Below, piece after piece: positions 40,332 through 48,123 of a stretch of DNA of 48,123 nt (position 1 is its first letter; the number at the start of each line of letters is the position of its first letter). Source of the DNA: an uncultured Paracoccaceae bacterium. GTDB taxonomy: Bacteria > Pseudomonadota > Alphaproteobacteria > Rhodobacterales > Rhodobacteraceae. A program made the translations under genes and the position numbers. Under the pieces are notes generated by a model. That model saw only the letters and a list, made by a program, of their open reading frames with translations, did not search any database and was not told the DNA's origin. The DNA is taken from the NCBI GenBank assembly GCA_938016515.1, contig CALILP010000141.1:1-48123 (forward strand), read 5' to 3'.

Positions 40332-40365
40332 ACCTTCCGTAAGGTTAAGATTGACGTTAACGTCA
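40332..40365. promoter_or_regulatory. Two adjacent palindromes (ACCTTCCGTAAGGT and TGACGTTAACGTCA)
   Basis: 40332-40345 ACCTT-NNNN-AAGGT dyad and 40352-40365 perfect 14-bp palindrome between divergent yggT and thioesterase genes. Confidence 0.55.
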
Positions 40366-40407
40366 CCCAGCCACATGTCTAAGGCATACCCCTTTAGGAC
40401 AGTCGCA

Positions 40408-40947
40408 ATGTACCCCTTTGTTCGCCTCGCCAAAGATATGATTGTCGCCCGCAACGCACCTGAACTCGACACACTTGGCGTGCATGTCTCGTATCATCGC
40501 TGCTGGCCGCAAGACATCGACGGCTTTCTAGAGATGAACAACGGTCGCATTCTCACCATCCTTGACCTTGGCCGCACGGTGCTTGCAAAGCGCGTCGGCC
40601 TGCTGACCGCTTTGCGCCAGAAACGCTGGGGTTTGACAATGGCGGGCGTCTCGGTGCGCTACCGCAAGCGGATCCGCCCCTTCGTGCGCTTCAAAATGGT
40701 CAGCCGGGCAGTCGGCTGGGACGACAAGTTCTTCTACCTCGACCAATCCATCTGGATCGGCGGCGAATGTGCCGTGCAGGCCCTCTATCGGTCAGCGATC
40801 ACAGACAAAGACGGCATCGTGCGGCCCCGCCGCCTGTTTGACCACATCGGCTACGAAGGCGACCGACCTGACCTGCCGGACTGGGTGCAGGCCTGGATCG
40901 ACGCAGATCAAACCCGGCCTTGGCCACCCGAACTGCCCCAAAGCTAG
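40408..40947 (+). CDS. Acyl-CoA thioesterase-like (hotdog fold, 4HBT/THEM-like)
   Basis: DIDGFLEMNNGRILTILDLGRTVLAKRVGL...GLTMAGVSVRYRKRIRPFVRFKMVSRAVGWDDKFFYLDQSIW. Confidence 0.8.
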   Translation: MYPFVRLAKDMIVARNAPELDTLGVHVSYHRCWPQDIDGFLEMNNGRILTILDLGRTVLAKRVGLLTALRQKRWGLTMAGVSVRYRKRIRPFVRFKMVSRAVGWDDKFFYLDQSIWIGGECAVQALYRSAITDKDGIVRPRRLFDHIGYEGDRPDLPDWVQAWIDADQTRPWPPELPQS

Positions 40948-41031
40948 CGCGAGCACCTTGGGACTTGCAGAACAATCCTTGCAATTGCCCAGACCCTTGG
41001 TGTCTTATCCGCCAACGCACGGGGGAAGAGC

Positions 41032-42414
41032 ATGGCAATCACAGCGAAAAAACGCATCTGGGGATGGATGTCGTTTGATTGGGCGACACAGCCCTACTAC
41101 ACCCTCGGCCTGACCTTTATATTCGGCCCCTACTTCGCAGTTGTTGCTGCAAATTACTTCCTTGGCCAAGGGCTTGAAGCAGACGCAGCCAACGCGCAGG
41201 CGCAAAGTACATGGGCCTTCGGGCAAACGGTGGCCGGCCTCGTGATCGCCTTTACGGCACCGTTCCTTGGGGCATTCGCAGATAACACCGGGCGCAAACG
41301 GCCCTGGTTGTTCCTGTTCTCAATCCTCTACGTGATCGGGGCAGCGTCACTTTGGTTTCTGACACCGGACAGCAGCAGCCTGACGCTGTTCCTGATCCTG
41401 TTCTACGTGGGTTTTATCGCGGCAGAATCAGCGCTGAACTTTGTGAACGCCTATCTGCCGTCGCTGGGGACAGAAGACGAGGTCGGCAAAATATCCGGCA
41501 GCGGTGCGTCTTTTGGATATTGGGGCGGCCTTTTGTCCCTGATCATCATGCTGGTGTTCTTCGCGGAAGACGCCGAGACGGGCAAAACGCTTGTCGGTTT
41601 AGACCCATTGTTCGGACTGGACCCACAGTCGCGTGAAGGAACACGAGCGGTCGGGCCATTCATGGCCATCTGGTTCGCCATCTTCATGATCCCCTTCTTT
41701 TTGTGGGTCAAAGACGATCCGGCAGATGCGGGCAATGTCCCGGCCATGTCCAAAGTCTGGGGGGATCTAAAACAAACGCTTCAGAACGTGTGGAAACGCG
41801 AAAGCACACGTTCCTTCCTGCTGGGGTCTATGTTCTACCGAGACGCCCTGAACGCGCTTTATGCCTTTGGCGGTGTCTATGCGACGCTTGTCTTGGGCTG
41901 GCAAACCCTGTGGCTTGGGGTGTTTGGCATTATCAGCGTTATTACAGCGGCGATCTTTACCTACGTGGGCGGCCGCTTTGACGCAAAGCTGGGGCCGAAA
42001 CCAGTCATCATCTTTTGCGTCCTGATGCTGATCCTTGTCAGCGCCATTATCGTCGGCATGTCCCGCGAACAGCTGTTCGGCATTCCACTGCCTGAAGGAT
42101 CGATGCTGCCTGATCTGATCTTCTTCACCTGCGGCTCTGTGATCGGGGGGGCTGGTGGCGCACTTTATGCGGCATCGCGGTCTATGATGGTACGACACAC
42201 CAACCCAGAGCGGCCAACCGAAGCCTTTGGCCTTTTCGCATTGTCCGGCAAAGCGACCGCATTTATCGCACCCCTGATGATCGGCATCTTCACAACATTG
42301 ACTGGGAACGTGCAACTTGGGTTCTTGCCTGTGATCTTCCTCTTCCTTCTCGGTTTGCTCATGCTAAGATGGGTCAACAAAGACGGAGATCGCGCAGTAT
42401 GGTCCGCTTCATAA
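41032..42414 (+). CDS. MFS transporter, UMF1/Atg22-like family
   Basis: GWMSFDWATQPYYTLGLTFIFGPYF..., about 12 hydrophobic segments, GALYAASRSMMVRHTNPERPTEAFGLFALSGKATAF. Confidence 0.88.
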   Translation: MAITAKKRIWGWMSFDWATQPYYTLGLTFIFGPYFAVVAANYFLGQGLEADAANAQAQSTWAFGQTVAGLVIAFTAPFLGAFADNTGRKRPWLFLFSILYVIGAASLWFLTPDSSSLTLFLILFYVGFIAAESALNFVNAYLPSLGTEDEVGKISGSGASFGYWGGLLSLIIMLVFFAEDAETGKTLVGLDPLFGLDPQSREGTRAVGPFMAIWFAIFMIPFFLWVKDDPADAGNVPAMSKVWGDLKQTLQNVWKRESTRSFLLGSMFYRDALNALYAFGGVYATLVLGWQTLWLGVFGIISVITAAIFTYVGGRFDAKLGPKPVIIFCVLMLILVSAIIVGMSREQLFGIPLPEGSMLPDLIFFTCGSVIGGAGGALYAASRSMMVRHTNPERPTEAFGLFALSGKATAFIAPLMIGIFTTLTGNVQLGFLPVIFLFLLGLLMLRWVNKDGDRAVWSAS

Positions 42415-43316
42415 AAATAACAGCATTTGTGGCAGCGCTTGCGGCGTGCCAATCCGAAGACTCGGCAAGTCCATCGATCACACAGGCGGCTATCTCGACG
42501 CAGAACGCAGGGGATAACCGGGTCGCCAAAGACCTGTTCGGCTACATTCCGCGCGGATCAAACCAAACGCCAGAAGCGCACGGCAGCTATGCCCGTGGTT
42601 GTCAGGCAGGTGCCGCAGAGCTGCCAGAAACCGGACCAACGTGGCAGGCCATGCGCCTTAGTCGCAATCGCAACTGGGGCCAGCCAGAGCTGGTCGATTA
42701 TGTGCAAGACCTTAGCCGGTTCGCAGCAACGCAGCCGGGATGGGCCGGCCTTTACGTGGGTGATCTTAGTCAGCCGCGCGGCGGGCCGATGCTTAGCGGT
42801 CATGCCAGTCACCAGATCGGGTTAGACGCAGACATCTGGATGCTACCCCCCGACAGGCTGAACCTGACGCGGCAAGAGCGCGAGAACATTTCGTCAATTT
42901 CGATGCGCCGGGCACAAGGTGCCTACACCAACAACAATTGGACACCACAGCACGAGGCGATCCTGAAAGCTGCCGCCTCTGACCCTCGTGTTGCCCGGAT
43001 ATTTGTGTTCCCCGGTGCCAAGGTTGCGATGTGCAACTCTGCAACCGGCGACAGAAGCTGGCTGCGCAAAATCCGGCCTTGGTGGGGCCATCACTATCAC
43101 TTCCACGTCCGGCTGAATTGCCCGGCGGGCGATGCGACCTGCACGAACCAAGCACCGCCACCTGCGGGCGACGGATGCGCAGACGCGCAGCAGTGGGTGA
43201 ACAACATCCTAAACCCACCGCCCCCTGATCCAAATGCACCGACACGCCCACCTAAAGGGCCGATAACAATGGCAGGCTTGCCGGGGCAGTGCATCGGCGT
43301 GTTGAACGCCAACTAG
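42399..43316 (+). CDS. mepA: Penicillin-insensitive murein endopeptidase
   Basis: LSGHASHQIGLDADIWM and WWGHHYHFHVRLNCP metallopeptidase motifs. Confidence 0.92.
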   Translation: MVRFIKITAFVAALAACQSEDSASPSITQAAISTQNAGDNRVAKDLFGYIPRGSNQTPEAHGSYARGCQAGAAELPETGPTWQAMRLSRNRNWGQPELVDYVQDLSRFAATQPGWAGLYVGDLSQPRGGPMLSGHASHQIGLDADIWMLPPDRLNLTRQERENISSISMRRAQGAYTNNNWTPQHEAILKAAASDPRVARIFVFPGAKVAMCNSATGDRSWLRKIRPWWGHHYHFHVRLNCPAGDATCTNQAPPPAGDGCADAQQWVNNILNPPPPDPNAPTRPPKGPITMAGLPGQCIGVLNAN

Positions 43317-44174
43317 ATGCTACACCTATTGTTCTCAGCCACGATCCTGCTTGCGGGCGGGCCCAGCGGCGCGGAAACCACGCTTGTAGACAGCTTTGTT
43401 TTGCCGTCAGAGAACGCCACTTACGGTGGGTTGTCAGCGCTGCACATCGGCGACACCGGAACGTCTCTGATGGCAGTCAGCGATAGGGGCGGTTTCGTAG
43501 TTGGGACGATCACACGGGACGCCGAGGGCCGGATCGAGACCATCGCGGTTGATCCGCCCATACCGGTCAAAGGCTACCGCCCAGACCCGCCACAAGATGC
43601 GGAAGATGCAGAAGGCCTCGCTGTCGCACCAGACGGTACGATTTTCGTTTCATTCGAGCAGGACCACCGCGTCGGGCAATTTGCATCGCCATCCGCGCAG
43701 GAAGTCACCCTGCCAAAAGACGGCGCCTTTGCTACGTTCACCAATAACAGCGGCCTCGAAGCCCTTGCCATTGATGCTGCGGGTGTCCTTTATGCGATCC
43801 CGGAACGCTCTTTCAGCACGGGCACACCGTTTCCGGTTTACCGCTTTCAAGACGGCCACTGGGACGTGCCCTATGCCATCCCCCGTACCGACGGATACCT
43901 TGCGGTTGGCGCTGATTTTGGCCCCGACGGCCTTCTTTACCTGCTAGAGCGAAAATTCAGTGGCATCAGCTTTTTTACGCGTGTCCGACGGATCGATCTT
44001 TCGTCGCAGACTGCAGAAACCATACTGGAAACCGGGTTCGGGACGCATGGGAATATGGAGGGCATCTCTGTCTGGAAAAATGCCAGAGGTGAGACGATCA
44101 TGAGCCTCATCGCTGACGATAATTTTCAGCGCATCCTGTCCAACGAGATCGCAGAGTATCGCATCGACGGTTGA
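43317..44174 (+). CDS. Esterase-like activity of phytase family protein
   Basis: YGGLSALHI..LMAVSDRGGFVVG...DAEGLAVAPDGTIFVSFEQDHRV...HGNMEGISVW. Confidence 0.82.
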   Translation: MLHLLFSATILLAGGPSGAETTLVDSFVLPSENATYGGLSALHIGDTGTSLMAVSDRGGFVVGTITRDAEGRIETIAVDPPIPVKGYRPDPPQDAEDAEGLAVAPDGTIFVSFEQDHRVGQFASPSAQEVTLPKDGAFATFTNNSGLEALAIDAAGVLYAIPERSFSTGTPFPVYRFQDGHWDVPYAIPRTDGYLAVGADFGPDGLLYLLERKFSGISFFTRVRRIDLSSQTAETILETGFGTHGNMEGISVWKNARGETIMSLIADDNFQRILSNEIAEYRIDG

Positions 44175-44259
44175 CCGGGCCGTTTCATGAGTCTAAGTCG
44201 CGGCGTCCCCTATGATCGGGGGCCAAGTGCCGCACCCTTGTCAAAACGGAAAACCAAAC

Positions 44260-44901
44260 ATGACACGTATCCTTCCCGGCGTTCTCGCCATGGCCATCAT
44301 CGTGGTCGCCTCTAACATCCTTGTGCAATTCCTGATCCTTGATGGTCTGCTGACCTGGGGGGCCTTCACCTATCCGCTGGCGTTTCTGGTAACGGATGTG
44401 ATGAACCGGCTCTATGGCGCAGCACAGGCGCGTAAGGTCGTGCTGGCGGGCTTGGTCACCGGGATCATCTGTTCTTTGATCGGTACACAGATTGTCTTTG
44501 ACAGCGAATTTGGCCCTTATAACGCAGTTGCCCTGCGTGTTGCCCTTGGATCGGCCACTGCGTTCGCAATAGCGCAACTTCTGGACATCACAGTGTTCAA
44601 CAAACTGCGGGACGGATCGTGGTGGAAGGCGCCTCTTGTGTCGACGCTGGTTAGCTCCACAGTCGATACAGCAATCTTCTTCACCATCGCTTTCTCTTCT
44701 GTTTTCAACGGGTTCTCCGGGGCTGCGACCAACGAAATCATCTGGGCCCAAGACCCGGCGCCGTTCTTGCTCACAGGTCCTGAGATGCCACTATGGGTGA
44801 CGTTGGCGGTGGCGGATTGGGGGGTGAAACTGGCGATTGCTTTGATCGCGCTGGTGCCGTTCCGCTTGATTGTTGGGCGATTTGCGGCGCGGGCCGCTTA
44901 A
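44260..44901 (+). CDS. Queuosine precursor transporter (YhhQ/VUT family)
   Basis: WGAFTYPLAFLVTDVMNRLYGAAQARKVVLAGLVTGI, characteristic VUT_1 motif. Confidence 0.88.
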   Translation: MTRILPGVLAMAIIVVASNILVQFLILDGLLTWGAFTYPLAFLVTDVMNRLYGAAQARKVVLAGLVTGIICSLIGTQIVFDSEFGPYNAVALRVALGSATAFAIAQLLDITVFNKLRDGSWWKAPLVSTLVSSTVDTAIFFTIAFSSVFNGFSGAATNEIIWAQDPAPFLLTGPEMPLWVTLAVADWGVKLAIALIALVPFRLIVGRFAARAA

Positions 44902-44991
44902 TTGCGCCTGTCACGGAAAATTATCTTGATTTTAAACTGATCTGTGCGAACCTTCTTTGTATTGGCGAAACATTTGAAAGGAGGTGATCCA

Positions 44992-45048
44992 GTGCATCAT
45001 GAGGTATTGGAGAAGTGTGTCGGGACAACTTGTGGGGGTCTTGTCTAG
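44992..45048 (+). CDS. Candidate 18-aa ORF MHHEVLEKCVGTTCGGLV (GTG start)
   Basis: Extended SD AAAGGAGGTGATCCAG (44977-44992) complementary to 16S 3' tail; 7 nt between GGAGG and GTG. Confidence 0.45.
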   Translation: MHHEVLEKCVGTTCGGLV

Positions 45049-45113
45049 AGCAGCCTTTAGGTAAGACAATCGCAAGGTGGAGATCCTAACCGACCCACCT
45101 CCGTAATTCAGAG

Positions 45114-45146
45114 AAGGGCCATCCCATCGCCGGGGTGGCCCTTTTT
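45114..45146 (+). terminator. Strong Rho-independent terminator
   Basis: AAGGGCCATCCC-ATCGCC-GGGGTGGCCCTT followed by T-run; 12-bp stem with one wobble. Confidence 0.92.
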
Positions 45147-45201
45147 CCGTTGCAGATGCCGAAATTTCGGGCACCGTCCCGATTTGTGGCGGGAAATGCG
45201 T

Positions 45202-45241
45202 GTACACCAGACGTACACCGCGCGTACACGGGACGTACACC
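45202..45241. repeat. Four direct GTACAC repeats at exact 11-bp spacing
   Basis: GTACAC begins at 45202, 45213, 45224 and 45235. Confidence 0.9.
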
Positions 45242-45393
45242 ACGCGGTTTTGGCAACGGGCCCAATCGTGGTGAATGAAGTGTTATGATTGCAGCACGGT
45301 CTGTCAGTATTGGATCACCTGTGCGCGGCCTTTCCCTTCGGTCGACCGCAAAAAGTGCTACATGAGGGTCGCAGGCGAACGGGACAGGCTGAG

Positions 45394-45807
45394 ATGAAGA
45401 TCAACGACCACATCACCCTTGAGGACTGGGAACTGACGGAACAGTTCGCGCGGTCGTCCGGCCCGGGTGGGCAGAACGTCAACAAAGTGTCGACGGCGGT
45501 GGAACTGCGCTTTGAGGCGGAGCGGTCGCCGAATTTGTCCGAGGCCGTGAAGCGGCGGTTGCGCCGGGTGGCGGGGCAGAAGTGGACGAAAGACGGGGCG
45601 GTGGTGCTGTTCGTGCAAGAGACGCGGTCACAGGCGCGGAACAGGGAGATCGCGCGGGAGCGTTTGCGCGCGCTGATCCTGCGGGCGCTCGAGGTCCCCA
45701 AACGGCGGATCGGGACGAAACCGACCTACGGGTCGGTGAAGCGGCGGCTGAAGGCGAAGAAGGTCAGGGGTGAGGTGAAGGCGTTGCGGGGGAAGGTGGA
45801 GGAGTAG
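45394..45807 (+). CDS. arfB: Alternative ribosome-rescue factor / peptidyl-tRNA hydrolase ArfB
   Basis: RF-type GGQ motif SSGPGGQNVNKVSTAVELRF with basic C-terminal tail KPTYGSVKRRLKAKKVRGEVKALRGK. Confidence 0.92.
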   Translation: MKINDHITLEDWELTEQFARSSGPGGQNVNKVSTAVELRFEAERSPNLSEAVKRRLRRVAGQKWTKDGAVVLFVQETRSQARNREIARERLRALILRALEVPKRRIGTKPTYGSVKRRLKAKKVRGEVKALRGKVEE

Positions 45808-45865
45808 GGTGTGTGCTTGCACGCACCTTTTAGGGCGGAATGGTGCGTGACGAGCACGCATCCTA
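45805..45865. repeat. REP/BIME-like inverted-repeat element
   Basis: TAGGGTGTGTGC...GCACGCATCCTA outer inverted repeat (2 mismatches) enclosing two hairpins (GGTGTGTGCTTGCACGCACC and GTGCGTGACGAGCACGCAT). Confidence 0.6.
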
Positions 45866-45872
45866 CAGCTCG

Positions 45873-47300
45873 CTATGAGATTATCTCACGAAACTTGCTA
45901 TCTAGGATTTTCTCGATTGCACCTTCATCCATCATCGCCTTCGCTCTCAACAATTGAACTAGATCATTATCAGTAAGGACCATGATGTAGCCGCGCCGAG
46001 CAACTGCCAGATCCCTACATTTTTTTATTGCCTTCCGTCCCTTACCTAGATCTCTACAAGTCATAACTCCAAGATACCCGCGATTATCGTCAAACCGTCC
46101 AAGAAGTTGATCAATTTCTGGATTATTGATTTCCTTAGAATAATTCTTGCATTCAACAATTACCATTGTAGCCGCGGTATTTTTCGCATCCCTTCGGTGC
46201 GAGAAGAATCCATTCTCTGAAGCGTTCGTATAAACAATGTCGATGCGTTTTCGGCCCTCATTTATTTCCCACTCTTTGTGAGGATTCACTAAGTGTGGAT
46301 AGAAGCAAGTCGTAAGGATGCCCATGGCAATGCTATGATACCTGTTGGCGTTCTTACGTCCTGTTGGGGTTGCGAGCAATTTGCTCTCAAGCTGAGCACA
46401 TACCTCACCAACTGTCGGATCATCGTCATCAAAATTGACAAGCATGTCGGTCTCTTTGGCAATCTTCTTGTACATATCCAGCAAGTCTGGATATTTCGCG
46501 ACCATATCAGCTATGAAGCTCTTCGATTTCTTATTTTTCTTCCTGACCTCCCCTTTAGGAACCCATTTTTTACCGCTCTTAAGCGTTTCTACAAGACTTG
46601 TATTTGCATCGAGGTTCTCAGCGACCAAGAAGTCGGTAATCTGTTTTTTATAGAAGACGTCTGCATCTAATGATAGACGCCGCCGGACGGAAAACTTAGG
46701 AACAAGCATTACCGGAGCGTCGCTAACGCGGGGCAACTTCACCATTTCGCTTATCCAACTCTTCCTATCACTTCTCCAAATAGGTGGTCCGTTGTAGTCA
46801 TGTAACTTAATTCCATATAGCCCACATTGTTGCGCCGTGTACTCTATCAACCTACGTCGAATTACGTTTGTCGTTAAGTCTGATATCTTGTCGCGATCAA
46901 CACCGTCAACATAGAGTGCCATTTCTGAAAGATCACTCAGAATGCCCGTCTGATACGCTTTGCTGTTTCTTATCGCATGAATAAGTTTTGAGGATTGCGC
47001 ACTACCAACACCTTTACCTTTTGGAGGACCCGATGACACTCCAAGAAACGTTTCCATCGGCTCATGCAAGTGCGACATAAGATTTCTCGCCCTTCGCATG
47101 TCACCGTTGCGAATTGCATCAAGCACCTCTTTGAAGAACACTCTTATATCCTGTGAGGCCGCTCCAGACCAAACATCATTTCTGATTTCGATCGCATAAG
47201 GGTCGACATATACAGGTAGGTCTTGGTCAGTATCTACGTCAACAAAGTCTAATTGAGCCTGCGATGCATTAAGCTTAAAGAATTCGGAGAATTTCGGCAT
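45873..47300 (-). CDS. PD-(D/E)xK-like nuclease-domain protein of unknown function (475 aa)
   Basis: C-terminal EWEINEGRKRIDIVYTN...ATMVIVECKNYSKEINNPEIDQLLGRF (D...ECK restriction-endonuclease-like core); SD GGAGG before ATG at 47300; AT-richer than neighbours. Confidence 0.75.
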   Translation of the reverse strand: MPKFSEFFKLNASQAQLDFVDVDTDQDLPVYVDPYAIEIRNDVWSGAASQDIRVFFKEVLDAIRNGDMRRARNLMSHLHEPMETFLGVSSGPPKGKGVGSAQSSKLIHAIRNSKAYQTGILSDLSEMALYVDGVDRDKISDLTTNVIRRRLIEYTAQQCGLYGIKLHDYNGPPIWRSDRKSWISEMVKLPRVSDAPVMLVPKFSVRRRLSLDADVFYKKQITDFLVAENLDANTSLVETLKSGKKWVPKGEVRKKNKKSKSFIADMVAKYPDLLDMYKKIAKETDMLVNFDDDDPTVGEVCAQLESKLLATPTGRKNANRYHSIAMGILTTCFYPHLVNPHKEWEINEGRKRIDIVYTNASENGFFSHRRDAKNTAATMVIVECKNYSKEINNPEIDQLLGRFDDNRGYLGVMTCRDLGKGRKAIKKCRDLAVARRGYIMVLTDNDLVQLLRAKAMMDEGAIEKILDSKFREIIS

Positions 47301-47311
47301 GAATTGCCTCC

Positions 47312-47330
47312 AAAAAGGAATTACCTTTTT
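47312..47330 (-). terminator. AAAAAGG-TAATT-CCTTTTT hairpin, likely pncB terminator
   Basis: Perfect 7-bp stem with T-run on the minus strand, directly upstream of the nuclease gene SD. Confidence 0.6.
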
Positions 47331-47376
47331 AGAGTACGATGAACTACACCCAATACAACCTTTAATTATCGACGCG

Positions 47377-48123
47377 CTAAACCACAACCTCCACCTTCTC
47401 CTGCTCTCCGACCCCAAACACCCGCTTGTACCGTGCGATCTCCGCTTCCGGCCCCATCGCTTTGTTCGGGTTGTCTGACAGTTTCACCGTTGCTTTGCCG
47501 TCCGCCGCGACGGCTTTGCAGACCAGGCTGAACGGTGCCAGCGCGTCTCCGTCCGCCAGCCCTTTGAAGTCGTTGGTCAGCATCGTTCCCCAGCCAAACG
47601 ACACCCGCACCCGGCCTGCGAATTGCGCTTGCAGTGCTGCGATCTTGTCCACGTCCAGACCGTCCGAGAAGATGACCAGTTTCTGGCGCGGGTCTTCCCC
47701 CCGCTCCTGCCACCAGCGGATCGCTTTTTCTGCCCCGGTCGCCGGGTCGCCGCTGTCGATGCGCATGCCGGTCCAGCCCGCCAGCCAGTCGGGTGCTCCG
47801 GCCAGAAACTGATCCGTGCCGTAGGTGTCGGGCAGGATGATGCGCAGGTTGCCGTCGTGTTCCGCGTGCCAGTCCGCCAGCACGTCGTAGGGCGATTGCC
47901 GCAGGGCCGCGTCGTCCTGCGCCAAGGCCGCGTAGACCATGGGGAGTTCGTGGGCGTTTGTCCCGATCGCCTCGATCTCGCGCATCATGGCGATGCGGCA
48001 GTTGGAGGTGCCGGTGAAACTGTCGCCCAGCCCCTCTTTCAGCGCCTGCACGCACCAGTCTTGCCAGAGGTAGGAGTGCCGCCTGCGCGTGCCGAAGTCC
48101 GCGAGGCGCAGGTCGGGGATGTC
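47377..48123 (-). CDS. pncB: Nicotinate phosphoribosyltransferase (C-terminal part; 5' end beyond window)
   Basis: Minus frame open to window edge: [46 protein letters not shown]...[12 protein letters not shown]...[10 protein letters not shown]. Confidence 0.92.
   Translation of the reverse strand, partial: DIPDLRLADFGTRRRHSYLWQDWCVQALKEGLGDSFTGTSNCRIAMMREIEAIGTNAHELPMVYAALAQDDAALRQSPYDVLADWHAEHDGNLRIILPDTYGTDQFLAGAPDWLAGWTGMRIDSGDPATGAEKAIRWWQERGEDPRQKLVIFSDGLDVDKIAALQAQFAGRVRVSFGWGTMLTNDFKGLADGDALAPFSLVCKAVAADGKATVKLSDNPNKAMGPEAEIARYKRVFGVGEQEKVEVVV

Noticed and set aside
44175-44259. Possible preQ1 riboswitch before the YhhQ-type transporter
   Set aside because: A CACCC...AAAAC-like stretch is present, but I could not fold a convincing preQ1-I or -II aptamer.
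44974-44992. Minus-strand CTGGATCACCTCCTTTC as a 16S rRNA 3' end remnant
   Set aside because: Match stops sharply at the anti-SD tail; no other 16S sequence adjoins it, and it works as an SD on the + strand.
44932-45243. 103-aa minus-strand ORF (MVYVPCTRGVRLVYT...)
   Set aside because: Covers the terminator and GTACAC repeats; no recognisable protein features; better explained as non-coding.
45877-45888. TGAGATTATCTCA palindrome at the 3' end of the nuclease gene
   Set aside because: Short, without T-run, inside coding sequence; likely chance in an AT-rich gene.
47366-48055. 229-aa ORF overlapping pncB in another frame
   Set aside because: Arg/Gly-rich shadow frame of pncB; the 47377 frame carries clear NAPRTase motifs.
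1-48123. CRISPR arrays, prophage or transposase genes
   Set aside because: No regularly spaced long direct repeats, no integrase, transposase or phage structural proteins seen in the ORF track.

Overview
A 48 kb segment of an alphaproteobacterial (Rhodobacteraceae/Roseobacter-like) chromosome, mostly ordinary core and accessory metabolism. Left to right: a dadA-type D-amino-acid dehydrogenase behind a tandem glycine riboswitch; divergent NUDIX hydrolase and dinB; a divergent LysR-dabB-dabA inorganic-carbon pump locus; a TPP-riboswitch-controlled HMP/thiamine-precursor ABC transporter with a YkoF-like protein; an ABC-F ATPase with a possible leader peptide; aquaporin; N-formylglutamate amidohydrolase; tRNA-Val(GAC); rpmJ. 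These are followed by a complete assimilatory nitrate operon (nasT-nasS-nrtA-nrtB-fused nrtC/D-nirB-nirD-nasA-trpD2-like-cysG) with an attenuator-like terminator before nrtA. Next come secreted proteins (YHYH, PPC-like repeats, a catalytically degenerate caspase-like protein, a Tbp-like lipoprotein), an orphan formate dehydrogenase alpha subunit, yggT, a thioesterase, a UMF1-type MFS transporter, mepA, a phytase-like esterase and a YhhQ-type transporter. The right end carries arfB, an AT-rich solitary PD-(D/E)xK nuclease-like gene and the partial pncB. The most promising under-described signals are: (i) a short transcript-like unit upstream of arfB with an Shine-Dalgarno (SD) matching the 16S 3' end over about 16 nt, an 18-codon ORF, competing hairpins and a strong terminator; (ii) four GTACAC repeats spaced exactly 11 bp apart; (iii) the lone nuclease-like protein; (iv) the trpD2-like gene translationally coupled inside the nitrate operon; (v) a possible leader ORF for the ABC-F gene. 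All identities come from reading sequence motifs; no database search was run.
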